A stretch of DNA of 16,563 bases, taken from NCBI GenBank assembly GCA_002351535.1, contig DEGR01000022.1:1-16563 (forward strand). Direction: 5' to 3'. The notes under the pieces were generated by a model. The model saw nothing but the letters and a program-made list of their open reading frames with translations. It made no database searches and had not been told where the DNA came from. Source of the DNA: Lachnospira sp. UBA2821. GTDB lineage: Bacteria; Bacillota; Clostridia; Lachnospirales; Lachnospiraceae. The position numbers and the translations under genes are program-made. This document shows, in pieces, positions 7,408-15,133 of the stretch; the first letter of the stretch is position 1, and every line of letters begins with the position of its first letter.

Positions 7408-8184
7408 TCATTGCAGATAATGTTTCATGCTTTTTAATGCATTTTTTTCAAGTCTGCTTACCTGTGCCTGTGAAATCCCTATTTCTTCTGCTATTTCCAT
7501 CTGCGTTCTCCCCTTAAAAAACCTTAATTGGATTATGTTTTTTTCTCTGTCCGGCAGATGCTTCATAGCTTCCTTTAAAGATATATCTTTAATCCAATTC
7601 TCTTCTGTATTTTTTTTATCACTTATCTGGTCCATTACAAACAATTCATCTCCACTGTCAGAATGTACAGAATCATAAAGTGACACCGGGCTCTGAATCG
7701 CATCCATTGCATAATTAATTTCCTCTTTAGTAATTCCAATCTCTTCAGCTATCTCATTTACTGTAGGCTCTTTCTGATTTTTTTTAATGAGTATTTCTCT
7801 TGTATAAATTGCTTTATATGCTGTATCCCTTAATGAACGGCTTACTCTTATCGAGTTATTGTCTCTTAGATATCTTCTTATCTCTCCTATAATCATAGGA
7901 ACAGCATATGTGGAGAATTTAACATTTAGTGTTCTGTCAAAATTATCCACTGCCTTCATAAGTCCTATACAACCTATCTGAAACAAATCATCCGCACTCT
8001 CACCACTATTGTTAAACCTTTGTATAATACTTAATACAAGCCGCAAGTTTCCTCTTACAAATTCTTCTCTGGCTTTTGTGTCTCCATCATCTATCCTGTC
8101 CCACAATTTTTCTTTTTCCTCGTTCTTTAGTAATGGTAATTTTGATGTGTTTATACCACATATTTCAACTTTACATAGAGCCAT
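7408..8184 (-). CDS. sigG: RNA polymerase sporulation sigma factor SigG
   Basis: Late forespore-specific sigma-70 family factor. The 258-residue product is strikingly like Bacillus subtilis SigG: the N-terminal KVEICGI-TSKLP-LKNEE, region 2 (about 43-113, NLRLVLS-IQRFNN through FSTYAVPMIIGEIRRYLRDN), region 3 with the SRSLRDTAYK segment (116-125), and region 4 (about 205-254) with helix-turn-helix EIGISQAQVSRLEK. At the position of B. subtilis Asn45 (V-N-G-N-L-R-L) this protein has Arg44. The ribosome site GGAG is eight bases before the ATG and is buried in a hairpin (see the terminator at 8185-8240). No sigE or spoIIGA gene precedes it, unlike the B. subtilis order; the gene upstream is an ABC ATPase. 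Confidence 0.96.
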   Translation of the reverse strand: MALCKVEICGINTSKLPLLKNEEKEKLWDRIDDGDTKAREEFVRGNLRLVLSIIQRFNNSGESADDLFQIGCIGLMKAVDNFDRTLNVKFSTYAVPMIIGEIRRYLRDNNSIRVSRSLRDTAYKAIYTREILIKKNQKEPTVNEIAEEIGITKEEINYAMDAIQSPVSLYDSVHSDSGDELFVMDQISDKKNTEENWIKDISLKEAMKHLPDREKNIIQLRFFKGRTQMEIAEEIGISQAQVSRLEKNALKSMKHYLQ

Positions 8185-8240
8185 AAAAAAATCTCCATTT
8201 CATCAATCATTCTACCTTAAAATGATTTACAAAATGGAGA
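8185..8240 (-). terminator. Hairpin with T-run: ABC operon terminator that also sequesters the sigG ribosome site
   Basis: Read on the minus strand, TCTCCATTT (8240-8232) pairs perfectly with AAATGGAGA (8200-8192). Inside, AATCATT (8227-8221) pairs with AATGATT (8211-8205). The four bases between the two stems can add two G-U pairs and one A-U pair in RNA. The loop is nine bases. Seven T residues (8191-8185) follow and run straight into the sigG ATG. The structure begins 17 bases after the ABC ATPase stop, so it is well placed as that operon's terminator. The 3' arm contains GGAG, the sigG Shine-Dalgarno sequence. Confidence 0.75.
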
Positions 8241-8257
8241 GTAAATATTCATAATTA

Positions 8258-9010
8258 TTATCTTACTTTTGACAAAAATTCTTTAAGCCTCTGACTCTTA
8301 GGATTTCCAAACACTTCATCCGGAGTTCCTTCCTCTTTGATATTCATCTCATCGAAAAACATTACTCTGTCAGACACTTCCTTTGCAAATCCCATCTCAT
8401 GGGTCACAACAAGCATCGTCATACCGGTTGCTGCAAGTTCTTTCATTATCTCCAGCACCTCAACAACCATCTCCGGGTCAAGTGCAGATGTAGGCTCATC
8501 AAATAGTATTATTTCCGGATGCATTGCCATTGTTCTTGCAATTGCAATTCTCTGTTTTTGTCCACCTGACAGATTCTCCGGATATGCGTCAGCTTTATCA
8601 CTTAATCCTACTCTTTCTAACAAATCTGCTGCATCTTTTTCCGCTTTTTCTTTGTCAACACCGTTAAGTTTAACAGGTGCTATCATAATGTTTTTCTTAA
8701 CTGTCATATGAGGAAACAGATTAAACTGCTGAAATACCATTCCTATCTTTTGTCTTATCTTATTAATATCCGTATTTTTATCCAGTACATCCATACCGTT
8801 GTATATTATCTGTCCTTTTTCAGGTTTCTCAAGTCTGTTGATTGAACGGAGAAATGTTGATTTTCCGCACCCTGAAGGACCAATTATAGAAATCACTTCT
8901 CCTTTTCTTATTACAGTATTAACATTTTCCAATACTTTATGATTGCCATAAGCCTTACAAAGATTTTTGACCTCTATTAATATTTCGCCACTTTTCTGTT
9001 TATCTTTCAT
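8258..9010 (-). CDS. Polar amino acid ABC transporter ATP-binding protein (GlnQ-like)
   Basis: The ATPase subunit of an amino acid importer. The 250-residue protein has all the nucleotide-binding motifs: Walker A GPSGCGKS (44-51), Q-loop Gln94 (VFQQFNLFPH), signature LSGGQ (147-151), Walker B IILFDEP (167-173), D-loop SALDPE, and switch His204. The sequence 'EKPEKGQI', 'LFPHMTV-KNI' and 'EEGTPDEVFGNPKSQR' are typical of the GlnQ/HisP polar amino acid group. Its start overlaps the end of the upstream permease fusion by 11 bases, which implies translational coupling. GGAGG lies ten bases before the ATG. The exact substrate cannot be read from this subunit. Confidence 0.95.
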   Translation of the reverse strand: MKDKQKSGEILIEVKNLCKAYGNHKVLENVNTVIRKGEVISIIGPSGCGKSTFLRSINRLEKPEKGQIIYNGMDVLDKNTDINKIRQKIGMVFQQFNLFPHMTVKKNIMIAPVKLNGVDKEKAEKDAADLLERVGLSDKADAYPENLSGGQKQRIAIARTMAMHPEIILFDEPTSALDPEMVVEVLEIMKELAATGMTMLVVTHEMGFAKEVSDRVMFFDEMNIKEEGTPDEVFGNPKSQRLKEFLSKVR

Positions 9011-10568
9011 GTTTTTTCAGCCTCCACTCTAATTTCTCAACAAACTTTGTCAATATAAGTACAATGACAAAATATACAAGTGCAACTGCAAGAAGTGGCA
9101 CCATTGCCTCATAGGTCTTACTTCTTATAATATCTCCGGCCTTGGTTACATCAACCAATCCGACGTAACCTACAATTGAGCTTTCTTTTAAAAGTGATAT
9201 AAATTCATTTCCCATTGCCGGAAGTGCATTCTTAACCGCCTGAGGCAATACTATATGAATCATTGTCTGCGTATATGTGAAACCAAGACTTCTTCCGGCC
9301 TCAAACTGTCCAATAGGAATTGCCATAATTCCTGCCCGGATAGCTTCTGACACATATGCTGCCGAATTAAGTCCAAAAGCAAGAACTGCTGCAAATACAG
9401 GATTAACATCAATTGACGCAAATACAACATAATACATAATCATAAGCTGCACAAGTACAGGTGTTCCCCGAAACACTGACAAATATGCCTTTACAAACCA
9501 CTCAAGCAATTTGAGTACAAATGTCTTTGACTCGCTTCTGACATATGCCACCCTTATTATTGCAAATATAAATCCAAGAATAATACCAATTATACCCGCA
9601 AATACGGTAATAAGCACTGTTGATGTTAAGCCTTTCGTAATATACTGCCATCTGTTCTCTTCGATAAAACACTGCTTAAACTTTTCTGAAAATGTGGCTT
9701 GTGATGATGAAAGTGCCTTATCATTTGTATTAACAATAACTACCTGCTTTGCTGTCGTGTATGACTCTGAAAAGTCTATATTCTTTAGTCTGTCTTCAGT
9801 TACGGTCAGTCCTGATATTCCGACATCGGACTTTCCTGACTGTACTGCAACAATAACAGAGTCAAATTCAATATCTGTGACTTTGAGATTCATGCCTAAT
9901 CTGTCTGCTATTGCCTGACCAAGATCCATATCAATTCCAATTGCCTTACCATTCTCATAATATTCATATGGCGGAAAAGCTACATTTGTTGCAACATTCA
10001 GTGTTCCATTATTTCTGACAACATTTTCCGGTGATGTATAACGTTCTGTTTTTTCTTCATCCGATTCATATATATAACTGCTAATAATATTCTTTAGTGT
10101 CCCATCAGCTTTTAACTCATCTATTGTTTTATTAATTTTTTCCTCTAAATCCGTATTTCCTTTTGCAATACATATTGCATAATCTTCAACAGCAAATTCT
10201 TCTCCGAGAATCTTCAATTCCTTGTTCTTCTCAACAAACACTTTGGCAGGCTGTTCATCTATAATAACAGCATTAATCTTATTCTGCTTCAATGCCTGTA
10301 TAGCATCCGCACCTTTGTTGAATCTTGTTACGCTCGAACCCTTACCGTCATCTTCATAATCAGATGCATATATATCTCCGGTTGTTCCTATCTGTACACC
10401 AATGGAACTTCCAACAAGGTCATCAATAGTTTCTACCTTTTTTACTTTCTTTTCTTTTCCACATCCTGAAACCATACCTGTCATCATAACCAATATCATC
10501 ATTACGGCTAACAGTGCTGATATTCTTTTGTATGAAATATTTTTTCTGATAATATTTTTCACTTTCAT
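9000..10568 (-). CDS. Amino acid ABC transporter: permuted substrate-binding domain fused to permease
   Basis: A 522-residue fusion of binding protein and membrane permease for polar amino acid uptake. A lipoprotein signal ends in V-S-G-Cys36. The binding region is in unusual order. Residues about 44-166 match the second half of an SBP_bac_3 domain (GTTGD at 61-65, RFNKGADA, Asp104 in VIIDEQPA, final KADGTL-NII). A linker (167-188) follows. Residues about 189-280 match the first half (LNVATN, PPYEYY at 199-204, GLTVTEDR with Arg260, then DFSE-Y). The permease domain (about 312-520) has membrane helices near 314-339, 366-386, 389-406 and 489-508 and the EAA loop (EAGRSLGFT at 423-431). I prefer the ATG at 10568 because AGGA is six bases upstream; the in-frame ATG at 10574 directly abuts it. 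It lies 26 bases after the AAA+ gene and overlaps the ATPase gene. Confidence 0.92.
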   Translation of the reverse strand: MKVKNIIRKNISYKRISALLAVMMILVMMTGMVSGCGKEKKVKKVETIDDLVGSSIGVQIGTTGDIYASDYEDDGKGSSVTRFNKGADAIQALKQNKINAVIIDEQPAKVFVEKNKELKILGEEFAVEDYAICIAKGNTDLEEKINKTIDELKADGTLKNIISSYIYESDEEKTERYTSPENVVRNNGTLNVATNVAFPPYEYYENGKAIGIDMDLGQAIADRLGMNLKVTDIEFDSVIVAVQSGKSDVGISGLTVTEDRLKNIDFSESYTTAKQVVIVNTNDKALSSSQATFSEKFKQCFIEENRWQYITKGLTSTVLITVFAGIIGIILGFIFAIIRVAYVRSESKTFVLKLLEWFVKAYLSVFRGTPVLVQLMIMYYVVFASIDVNPVFAAVLAFGLNSAAYVSEAIRAGIMAIPIGQFEAGRSLGFTYTQTMIHIVLPQAVKNALPAMGNEFISLLKESSIVGYVGLVDVTKAGDIIRSKTYEAMVPLLAVALVYFVIVLILTKFVEKLEWRLKKHER

Positions 10569-10594
10569 CCTCATTCCTAAATTATTTATAACTG

Positions 10595-12085
10595 TTATTT
10601 TTCGTTAAGTAATTCATTAATCATTTTTGCATCAAATACAACTTTAGATACTTTATTTACTTCTATCTGATATAATGCATTCGCTGCAATATGTTCAGCC
10701 GCCTGCTCTAAATCTCTTATTCCTGATGTATTTATGTATAATTTAAGCAATTCGTCAAGTCCGTCTTCCTTAACTATACACTCATCTTCATCCATTCCCA
10801 TTCTCTTAAGAATTTTAGGAAGTGCGAATTTGGAAAATATTATCTTTTTCTCTTCTAATGTATAATCCGGTATATCAATAACCGCAAATCTTGACATAAG
10901 CGGTGCACTTATCATACTCTTATCGTTGGCCGTGGCTATTGAGTACACACCAACCGTTGGAATCATACATTCCATGTAGTTGTCTGTAAAGCCCAGATTA
11001 TCCAACAGCGTCAGTAGTACATCTGCAGGGTTACCATTTCCTTTTCCTGAATTTGCCTTATCCAGCTCATTTATAATAAATACAAGATTTGACTCTCCGG
11101 CATGCTCAAATGCTTCCATAATTATTCCGGGTTTTGCATTTGAGTATACTCTTGAACTTCCCGTAAGCTGTTCCGGATCATTTATAGAACTCATATCAAG
11201 TGTTGTCCATGGGAGTTTGAGAATTCTTGCAACTGCATACGCAATCTGTGATTTACCTGTTCCGGCAGGTCCTACCAGAAGCATACCATATGCCGGTAAC
11301 GTATGTGTTCTGTTAATCTGTATAATAGTCTCTATAATTCTTTGCTTTACTTTCTCCATTCCGTAAAGCTCTTCATCAAGAATTCTTCTTGCCTCGTCAG
11401 GGTCAATTGATTCAAAATAATTACTCTTCCACTTTATGTTAAGCATCGTTGACAATGCCCTCTGAGCATGTCTTCTTTCTTCCGGTGACACTTCATGTGA
11501 CTTTGCAACTGCAAGATTTCTTCTTGACCATAACTGTACATTTTCAGGAAGTGTTTTTCCTGCGCATGTTATAAAATCCGTAATACTTTGAATACTCGTT
11601 ATGCGCATTTCATCTCCGGTCTCATCTCTGTCCTCATCTTCATCTTCTTCTACCGGTGGATTACTTGACAGCAGTCTTTCAATCATAAACTGTAAAAATC
11701 CATCTTCAGATGATAGTTTTGTTCCACCACCATATGCCTGTTCCTTTATCTTATATACCGCATATCCTTCCGGTCTGTTCTCTCCTGACAATCTCACCTT
11801 AATTCTGTTGTCACCAAGCCATTTCAAAAGACTTACAAATCTTGAATCGACTTTTGTAATATCAGTAGTAACAGTTCCGTCTTCCTCATCAAATTCAAAA
11901 GAAGTCCTCTGATTCTGGTTTGAAAAAATTCCGGAAGAATGATGTTTCCACTGTCTCATACTGTTATCCAATATAAGCAATGGTTTTTCAGCCGTCGCTA
12001 ACGATTCGGCCGAACTAAATGTTTCATAAGTACATATCGCTTCTTTTTTGTCTATTGGTGCATTTTTAAAATCAAATACAGGCAT
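10595..12085 (-). CDS. Lon-type AAA+ ATPase lacking the protease domain
   Basis: A 496-residue protein whose C-terminal half (about 232-460) is a Lon-like AAA+ module. It has LDEELYGMEKVKQRI before the nucleotide site, Walker A GPAGTGKS (272-279), a Walker B segment VFIINE (335-340), LDKANSGKGNGNPADVLLTL like Lon's segment after Walker B, sensor 1 Asn387 (ATAND), likely arginine finger Arg399, and sensor 2 Arg457 (SGIRDLE). The Walker B aspartate is replaced by Asn339, while Glu340 remains. There is no Ser-Lys protease domain and no recognisable Lon N-terminal domain. Residues 1-200 are unrecognised and include an acidic tract (145-160). It is probably a remodelling or chaperone-like ATPase; the target is unknown. 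GGAGG lies seven to eight bases before the ATG. It is the first gene of a run with the permease fusion 26 bases downstream. Confidence 0.85.
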   Translation of the reverse strand: MPVFDFKNAPIDKKEAICTYETFSSAESLATAEKPLLILDNSMRQWKHHSSGIFSNQNQRTSFEFDEEDGTVTTDITKVDSRFVSLLKWLGDNRIKVRLSGENRPEGYAVYKIKEQAYGGGTKLSSEDGFLQFMIERLLSSNPPVEEDEDEDRDETGDEMRITSIQSITDFITCAGKTLPENVQLWSRRNLAVAKSHEVSPEERRHAQRALSTMLNIKWKSNYFESIDPDEARRILDEELYGMEKVKQRIIETIIQINRTHTLPAYGMLLVGPAGTGKSQIAYAVARILKLPWTTLDMSSINDPEQLTGSSRVYSNAKPGIIMEAFEHAGESNLVFIINELDKANSGKGNGNPADVLLTLLDNLGFTDNYMECMIPTVGVYSIATANDKSMISAPLMSRFAVIDIPDYTLEEKKIIFSKFALPKILKRMGMDEDECIVKEDGLDELLKLYINTSGIRDLEQAAEHIAANALYQIEVNKVSKVVFDAKMINELLNEK

Positions 12086-12171
12086 TTTCTTCCTCCATTC
12101 ATATCTATATTCATGTTAACTTAAAGCACTTTATAATACATTGCATGCATACTTCGCACACACCAACGGGT

Positions 12172-12200
12172 ATTATACTACATAAAAACTAAAGTTCCAA
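12172..12200 (-). promoter_or_regulatory. Predicted sigma-A promoter of the AAA+/ABC transporter operon
   Basis: On the minus strand TTGGAA (12195-12200) and a perfect TATAAT (12172-12177) are exactly 17 bases apart, giving a leader of about 80 bases before the AAA+ start codon. The leader contains the palindrome TGCATGCA but no clear terminator-like fold. This is the best sigma-A match in the right half of the window. Confidence 0.6.
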
Positions 12201-12224
12201 TATATTTTATAACATTATCAGTGA

Positions 12225-13229
12225 CTATTTAATCTTAAGTCCTTCCTTTACATCTTCTATATTCTGTGCTTCCGACAACATCTCCATAATCTCCTCATCT
12301 GCATCTTTATATATCCATGGTATATAATATTCATTATATTCGTTCCTTACACCGAATGCGAGTCTGGTATTTCCATCCTGAGGAAATTGTGCATCAACAT
12401 ATTCTTTATTTCCCCTTGCATCAACCTTAAGCCAATTTCCGTCAATATAAATAGCATTGTAAGCATGAAGGCAGTGTTTAACCAGTTCATCATTACCATA
12501 TTTTTTATATTGGAAACATATTCCACACGGAATACCATTAGCCCGCAGAAGTGCCGCAAGAAGATTAGATTTGGCATGGCATATTCCTGTCTTATTAATA
12601 AGTACGTCCGATGCTTTATATGTAATAATATCATTTTTCACATCAACAGAATGTGTAATCTCATCCCTAACATATTCAAATGTGGCTTTAGCAAGATGAA
12701 TATAAAACTTTTTATATTCTTTTAATGCTATCGACCATTCAGATGAAGAAAATTTCTTATCTGTATTTTCCTCTTTCCACTGTACTTTTAATATTTTCAG
12801 AACATTATAATCGTTACTTTGCTCTATTCCCAGATTAACTATAAGGTATAAAAACATGTCCAGACTACATTTATCACTTAAGCTATATGATGCCAAAACA
12901 TTATCCCACAATTCTTTCGCTTTCTCTCTGATAACATCATTGTCACAGTCAATATACTCTGTACTTTTCAGATACTCTAAAATATTTTCCTCTTCCGGTC
13001 TCATATACTTTAGAATTTCATCATCATCAGTATTTATTTTAACCGATATCTGACTACCTATAAGTTCTCCGAATACTATTCCATATAATGAACCCAAATA
13101 AGCATTATCTTTGAATACTATCTGTTGAACCATCATTCCGGCTGCAAGTCCCATGCACATACCTAAAGCCATATAATTCTCTCCGGTATCAAATTCTGTT
13201 ACACCACACAATTTATCTTTTATTGACAT
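12225..13229 (-). CDS. Transglutaminase-like domain protein with glycine-rich N-terminus
   Basis: A 334-residue protein of the transglutaminase/cysteine-protease fold. The likely catalytic triad is Cys217 (KTGICHAKSNLLAALLRA), His255 (HCLHAYNAIYIDG) and Asp270 (WLKVDARGN), spaced as expected for the family. The domain covers roughly 165-305. Residues 20-62 form two short hydrophobic, glycine- and alanine-rich stretches (MALGMCMGLAAGMMV and YLGSLYGIVFGELIG), which look like a membrane-inserting glycine-zipper hairpin rather than a cleavable signal. Residues 65-165 are helical and unrecognised. If the hairpin is in the membrane, the enzyme could face the cytoplasm (inference). The reaction (protease, peptidase or amide transfer) cannot be decided. 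The start has AGG close by and GGAG 12 bases upstream, so the ribosome site is imperfect. It is flanked by gaps of 113 and 139 bases and is probably transcribed alone. Confidence 0.78.
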   Translation of the reverse strand: MSIKDKLCGVTEFDTGENYMALGMCMGLAAGMMVQQIVFKDNAYLGSLYGIVFGELIGSQISVKINTDDDEILKYMRPEEENILEYLKSTEYIDCDNDVIREKAKELWDNVLASYSLSDKCSLDMFLYLIVNLGIEQSNDYNVLKILKVQWKEENTDKKFSSSEWSIALKEYKKFYIHLAKATFEYVRDEITHSVDVKNDIITYKASDVLINKTGICHAKSNLLAALLRANGIPCGICFQYKKYGNDELVKHCLHAYNAIYIDGNWLKVDARGNKEYVDAQFPQDGNTRLAFGVRNEYNEYYIPWIYKDADEEIMEMLSEAQNIEDVKEGLKIK

Positions 13230-13342
13230 ATACCTATTCTACTCCATCTTCCCTGTTGCTTATACAGTTCAAAAGCCCGCACATATACTAATGCATACAT
13301 GCAGGATTATTACAACTATTTGTTATGCATTAAAGCCATTAA

Positions 13343-15121
13343 TTATAATTTTTTAAATATTTCAGTTTCCTTCTTTAACACCTCTGAAATATTATGGTTT
13401 TCATCCATTCTTCTTGATACCTCATCTATTTCCATGGCAAGTGTCTGCATACTCTCTGCTGTGCTGGATACACCGTTTACGCCTTCCGAAATAGCATGAC
13501 TGATTGAATCTATTGAAATTGCAATAGAGTTGACAGATTTATTAAGAACCTCTGTCTTAACAGTAAATTCTTCCATTACACCTTCTATGTATGCTGCATT
13601 TTCTCTATACTCTCCGCCTGCCACAACAAAAGACTGGAAATCTCCAAGAATAGAGCCCTTCATATAATTGATAAGTTCCTTAGACTGCTCTGCCAGATTG
13701 TTAACAGCCGTAGTTACAACAGTATTGATTTCCTGAATTCTATTAACAGCCTCCTGACTTTCTGATGCCAGTTTACTAATCTGGGTTGCCACAACAGCAA
13801 ATCCCTTTCCGGCTTCGCCGGCTCTAGCCGCCTCAATAGAAGCATTCAATGACAACAGATTTGTCTGCTCTGATATATCAAGAATGTCCTGTGACAATGT
13901 ATTAACCTGTTTAACACTTTCACTCTCTCTGATAGCCTTTTCAAGTACTTCAAGAATTTCATTAACCTTTTCATTAGTAACTCTCATATTCTCTCTTGCA
14001 GTATTTTCCATACTATCAGCATGTTCTTTCATCTTCTTCGTATAATCGTTTATCTCCGTAGTCTTGCTGGCAATCGTATCAACATCACCACTTACGGAAT
14101 TAACATTTCCATTGATAATCTCAGCATTATTTCCAACTTCTGTCATCGTTGCAGATAATTCCTGTGTAACAGCAGACAAATCTGTAACTGATGCATTAGA
14201 ATTAACCATACTTGTTGACACTTCAGTTGCGATATCATTCATATCACTCGCACTGTCTGTTACAGTTTTCATTATATTCTGGAGTCTCTCTATGAATGCA
14301 TTTATTCCCATAGCAAGTGCGCCAATTTCATCATTCTGATATACTTTAACTCTTTTAGTGAGGTCACCCTGCCTGTTATCAATATCAGACATAATTTCCT
14401 TAATAGATTTGTCTGTTTTCTTAATAGGAAGAATAACTTTAAACTGAATTCCTATAAATGCAAAAACAAACAATATAACACTCAACACCGCAATAATGTC
14501 AACACTTACAATAGCACTGTTATATACTGACTTTAATGTATCTCTCGCATCACTTGAAGCCTTTTTAGTTGATGTAATTATAGTGTCAATACTTTTATAC
14601 ATCTTATTGGTACTATCTTTAAGTTCATTGTTAGCAATCGAGAATGCCTTTTCATTCTGGGTGTCAGCACTTAAAGCTACCATATTCGAGATTGCATCTT
14701 TTGTAGTTTTATATTCCTCAATAAGACTTTTATAATATTTATTATTTTTGCCTGCATATTTTTCATATTCTTTAAAAAGATTATCTACATCTGCTTTTTT
14801 ATCATTTATTGATTCAACAAGTTCAATCATTGTCTCCGAATCAGTTGCAACAATATGTGATAAAGCTAATGTATGTAAATCTTTTACACTTCCCTGAATG
14901 TCTCCAAGCTCATTAATGCTTTCAAGATACTGTTCCGCAATTATTTCCGCCTTTTTATTAACATTTCTAAGATTAATAATCGAAGTTGCTCCAAGAATAA
15001 GTAACATGACAGCCATTATTGCTATTGGAGTAAAAATCCACCATTTTATACTTATATTACTCTTCTTTGCTTTCGATATTATCTTTTCTCCTGATTTGTT
15101 CATTGTTTTCTTACTCTTCAT
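13343..15121 (-). CDS. Methyl-accepting chemotaxis protein with 4-helix-bundle sensor
   Basis: A 592-residue chemoreceptor in the inner membrane. The first membrane helix is at about 29-49, an external mostly helical sensor at 50-203 (4HB_MCP-like), the second membrane helix at about 204-227, and a HAMP domain at about 228-282 (LPIKK and DLTKRV-V-QNDEIGALA). The signalling hairpin follows, with its highly conserved tip at 419-445 (QTNLLSLNASIEAARAGE and GKGFAVVA), which binds CheA and CheW. The returning helix is broken at about 489-505 by a glycine-containing GDFQSFVVAGGEY segment, which I recall from other clostridial receptors. There is no C-terminal CheR-tethering pentapeptide. AGGAGG eight bases before the ATG overlaps the stop codon of the upstream binding-protein gene, so the pair is co-transcribed and probably translationally coupled. 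Confidence 0.95.
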   Translation of the reverse strand: MKSKKTMNKSGEKIISKAKKSNISIKWWIFTPIAIMAVMLLILGATSIINLRNVNKKAEIIAEQYLESINELGDIQGSVKDLHTLALSHIVATDSETMIELVESINDKKADVDNLFKEYEKYAGKNNKYYKSLIEEYKTTKDAISNMVALSADTQNEKAFSIANNELKDSTNKMYKSIDTIITSTKKASSDARDTLKSVYNSAIVSVDIIAVLSVILFVFAFIGIQFKVILPIKKTDKSIKEIMSDIDNRQGDLTKRVKVYQNDEIGALAMGINAFIERLQNIMKTVTDSASDMNDIATEVSTSMVNSNASVTDLSAVTQELSATMTEVGNNAEIINGNVNSVSGDVDTIASKTTEINDYTKKMKEHADSMENTARENMRVTNEKVNEILEVLEKAIRESESVKQVNTLSQDILDISEQTNLLSLNASIEAARAGEAGKGFAVVATQISKLASESQEAVNRIQEINTVVTTAVNNLAEQSKELINYMKGSILGDFQSFVVAGGEYRENAAYIEGVMEEFTVKTEVLNKSVNSIAISIDSISHAISEGVNGVSSTAESMQTLAMEIDEVSRRMDENHNISEVLKKETEIFKKL

Positions 15122-15133
15122 ATGTCGTTCCTC

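Noticed and set aside
8205..8250. Sigma-F or sigma-G type promoter upstream of sigG
   Set aside because: GGTAGAATGA resembles the -10 but does not match the consensus fully, and no suitable -35 lies at 14-18 bases; TGAATA is present but 29 bases away.
13290..13331. Inverted repeat AATGCATA / TATGCATT between the chemoreceptor and transglutaminase genes
   Set aside because: The arms are eight bases and the loop 26 bases, AT-rich, with no T-run on the minus strand; it is too weak to call a terminator.
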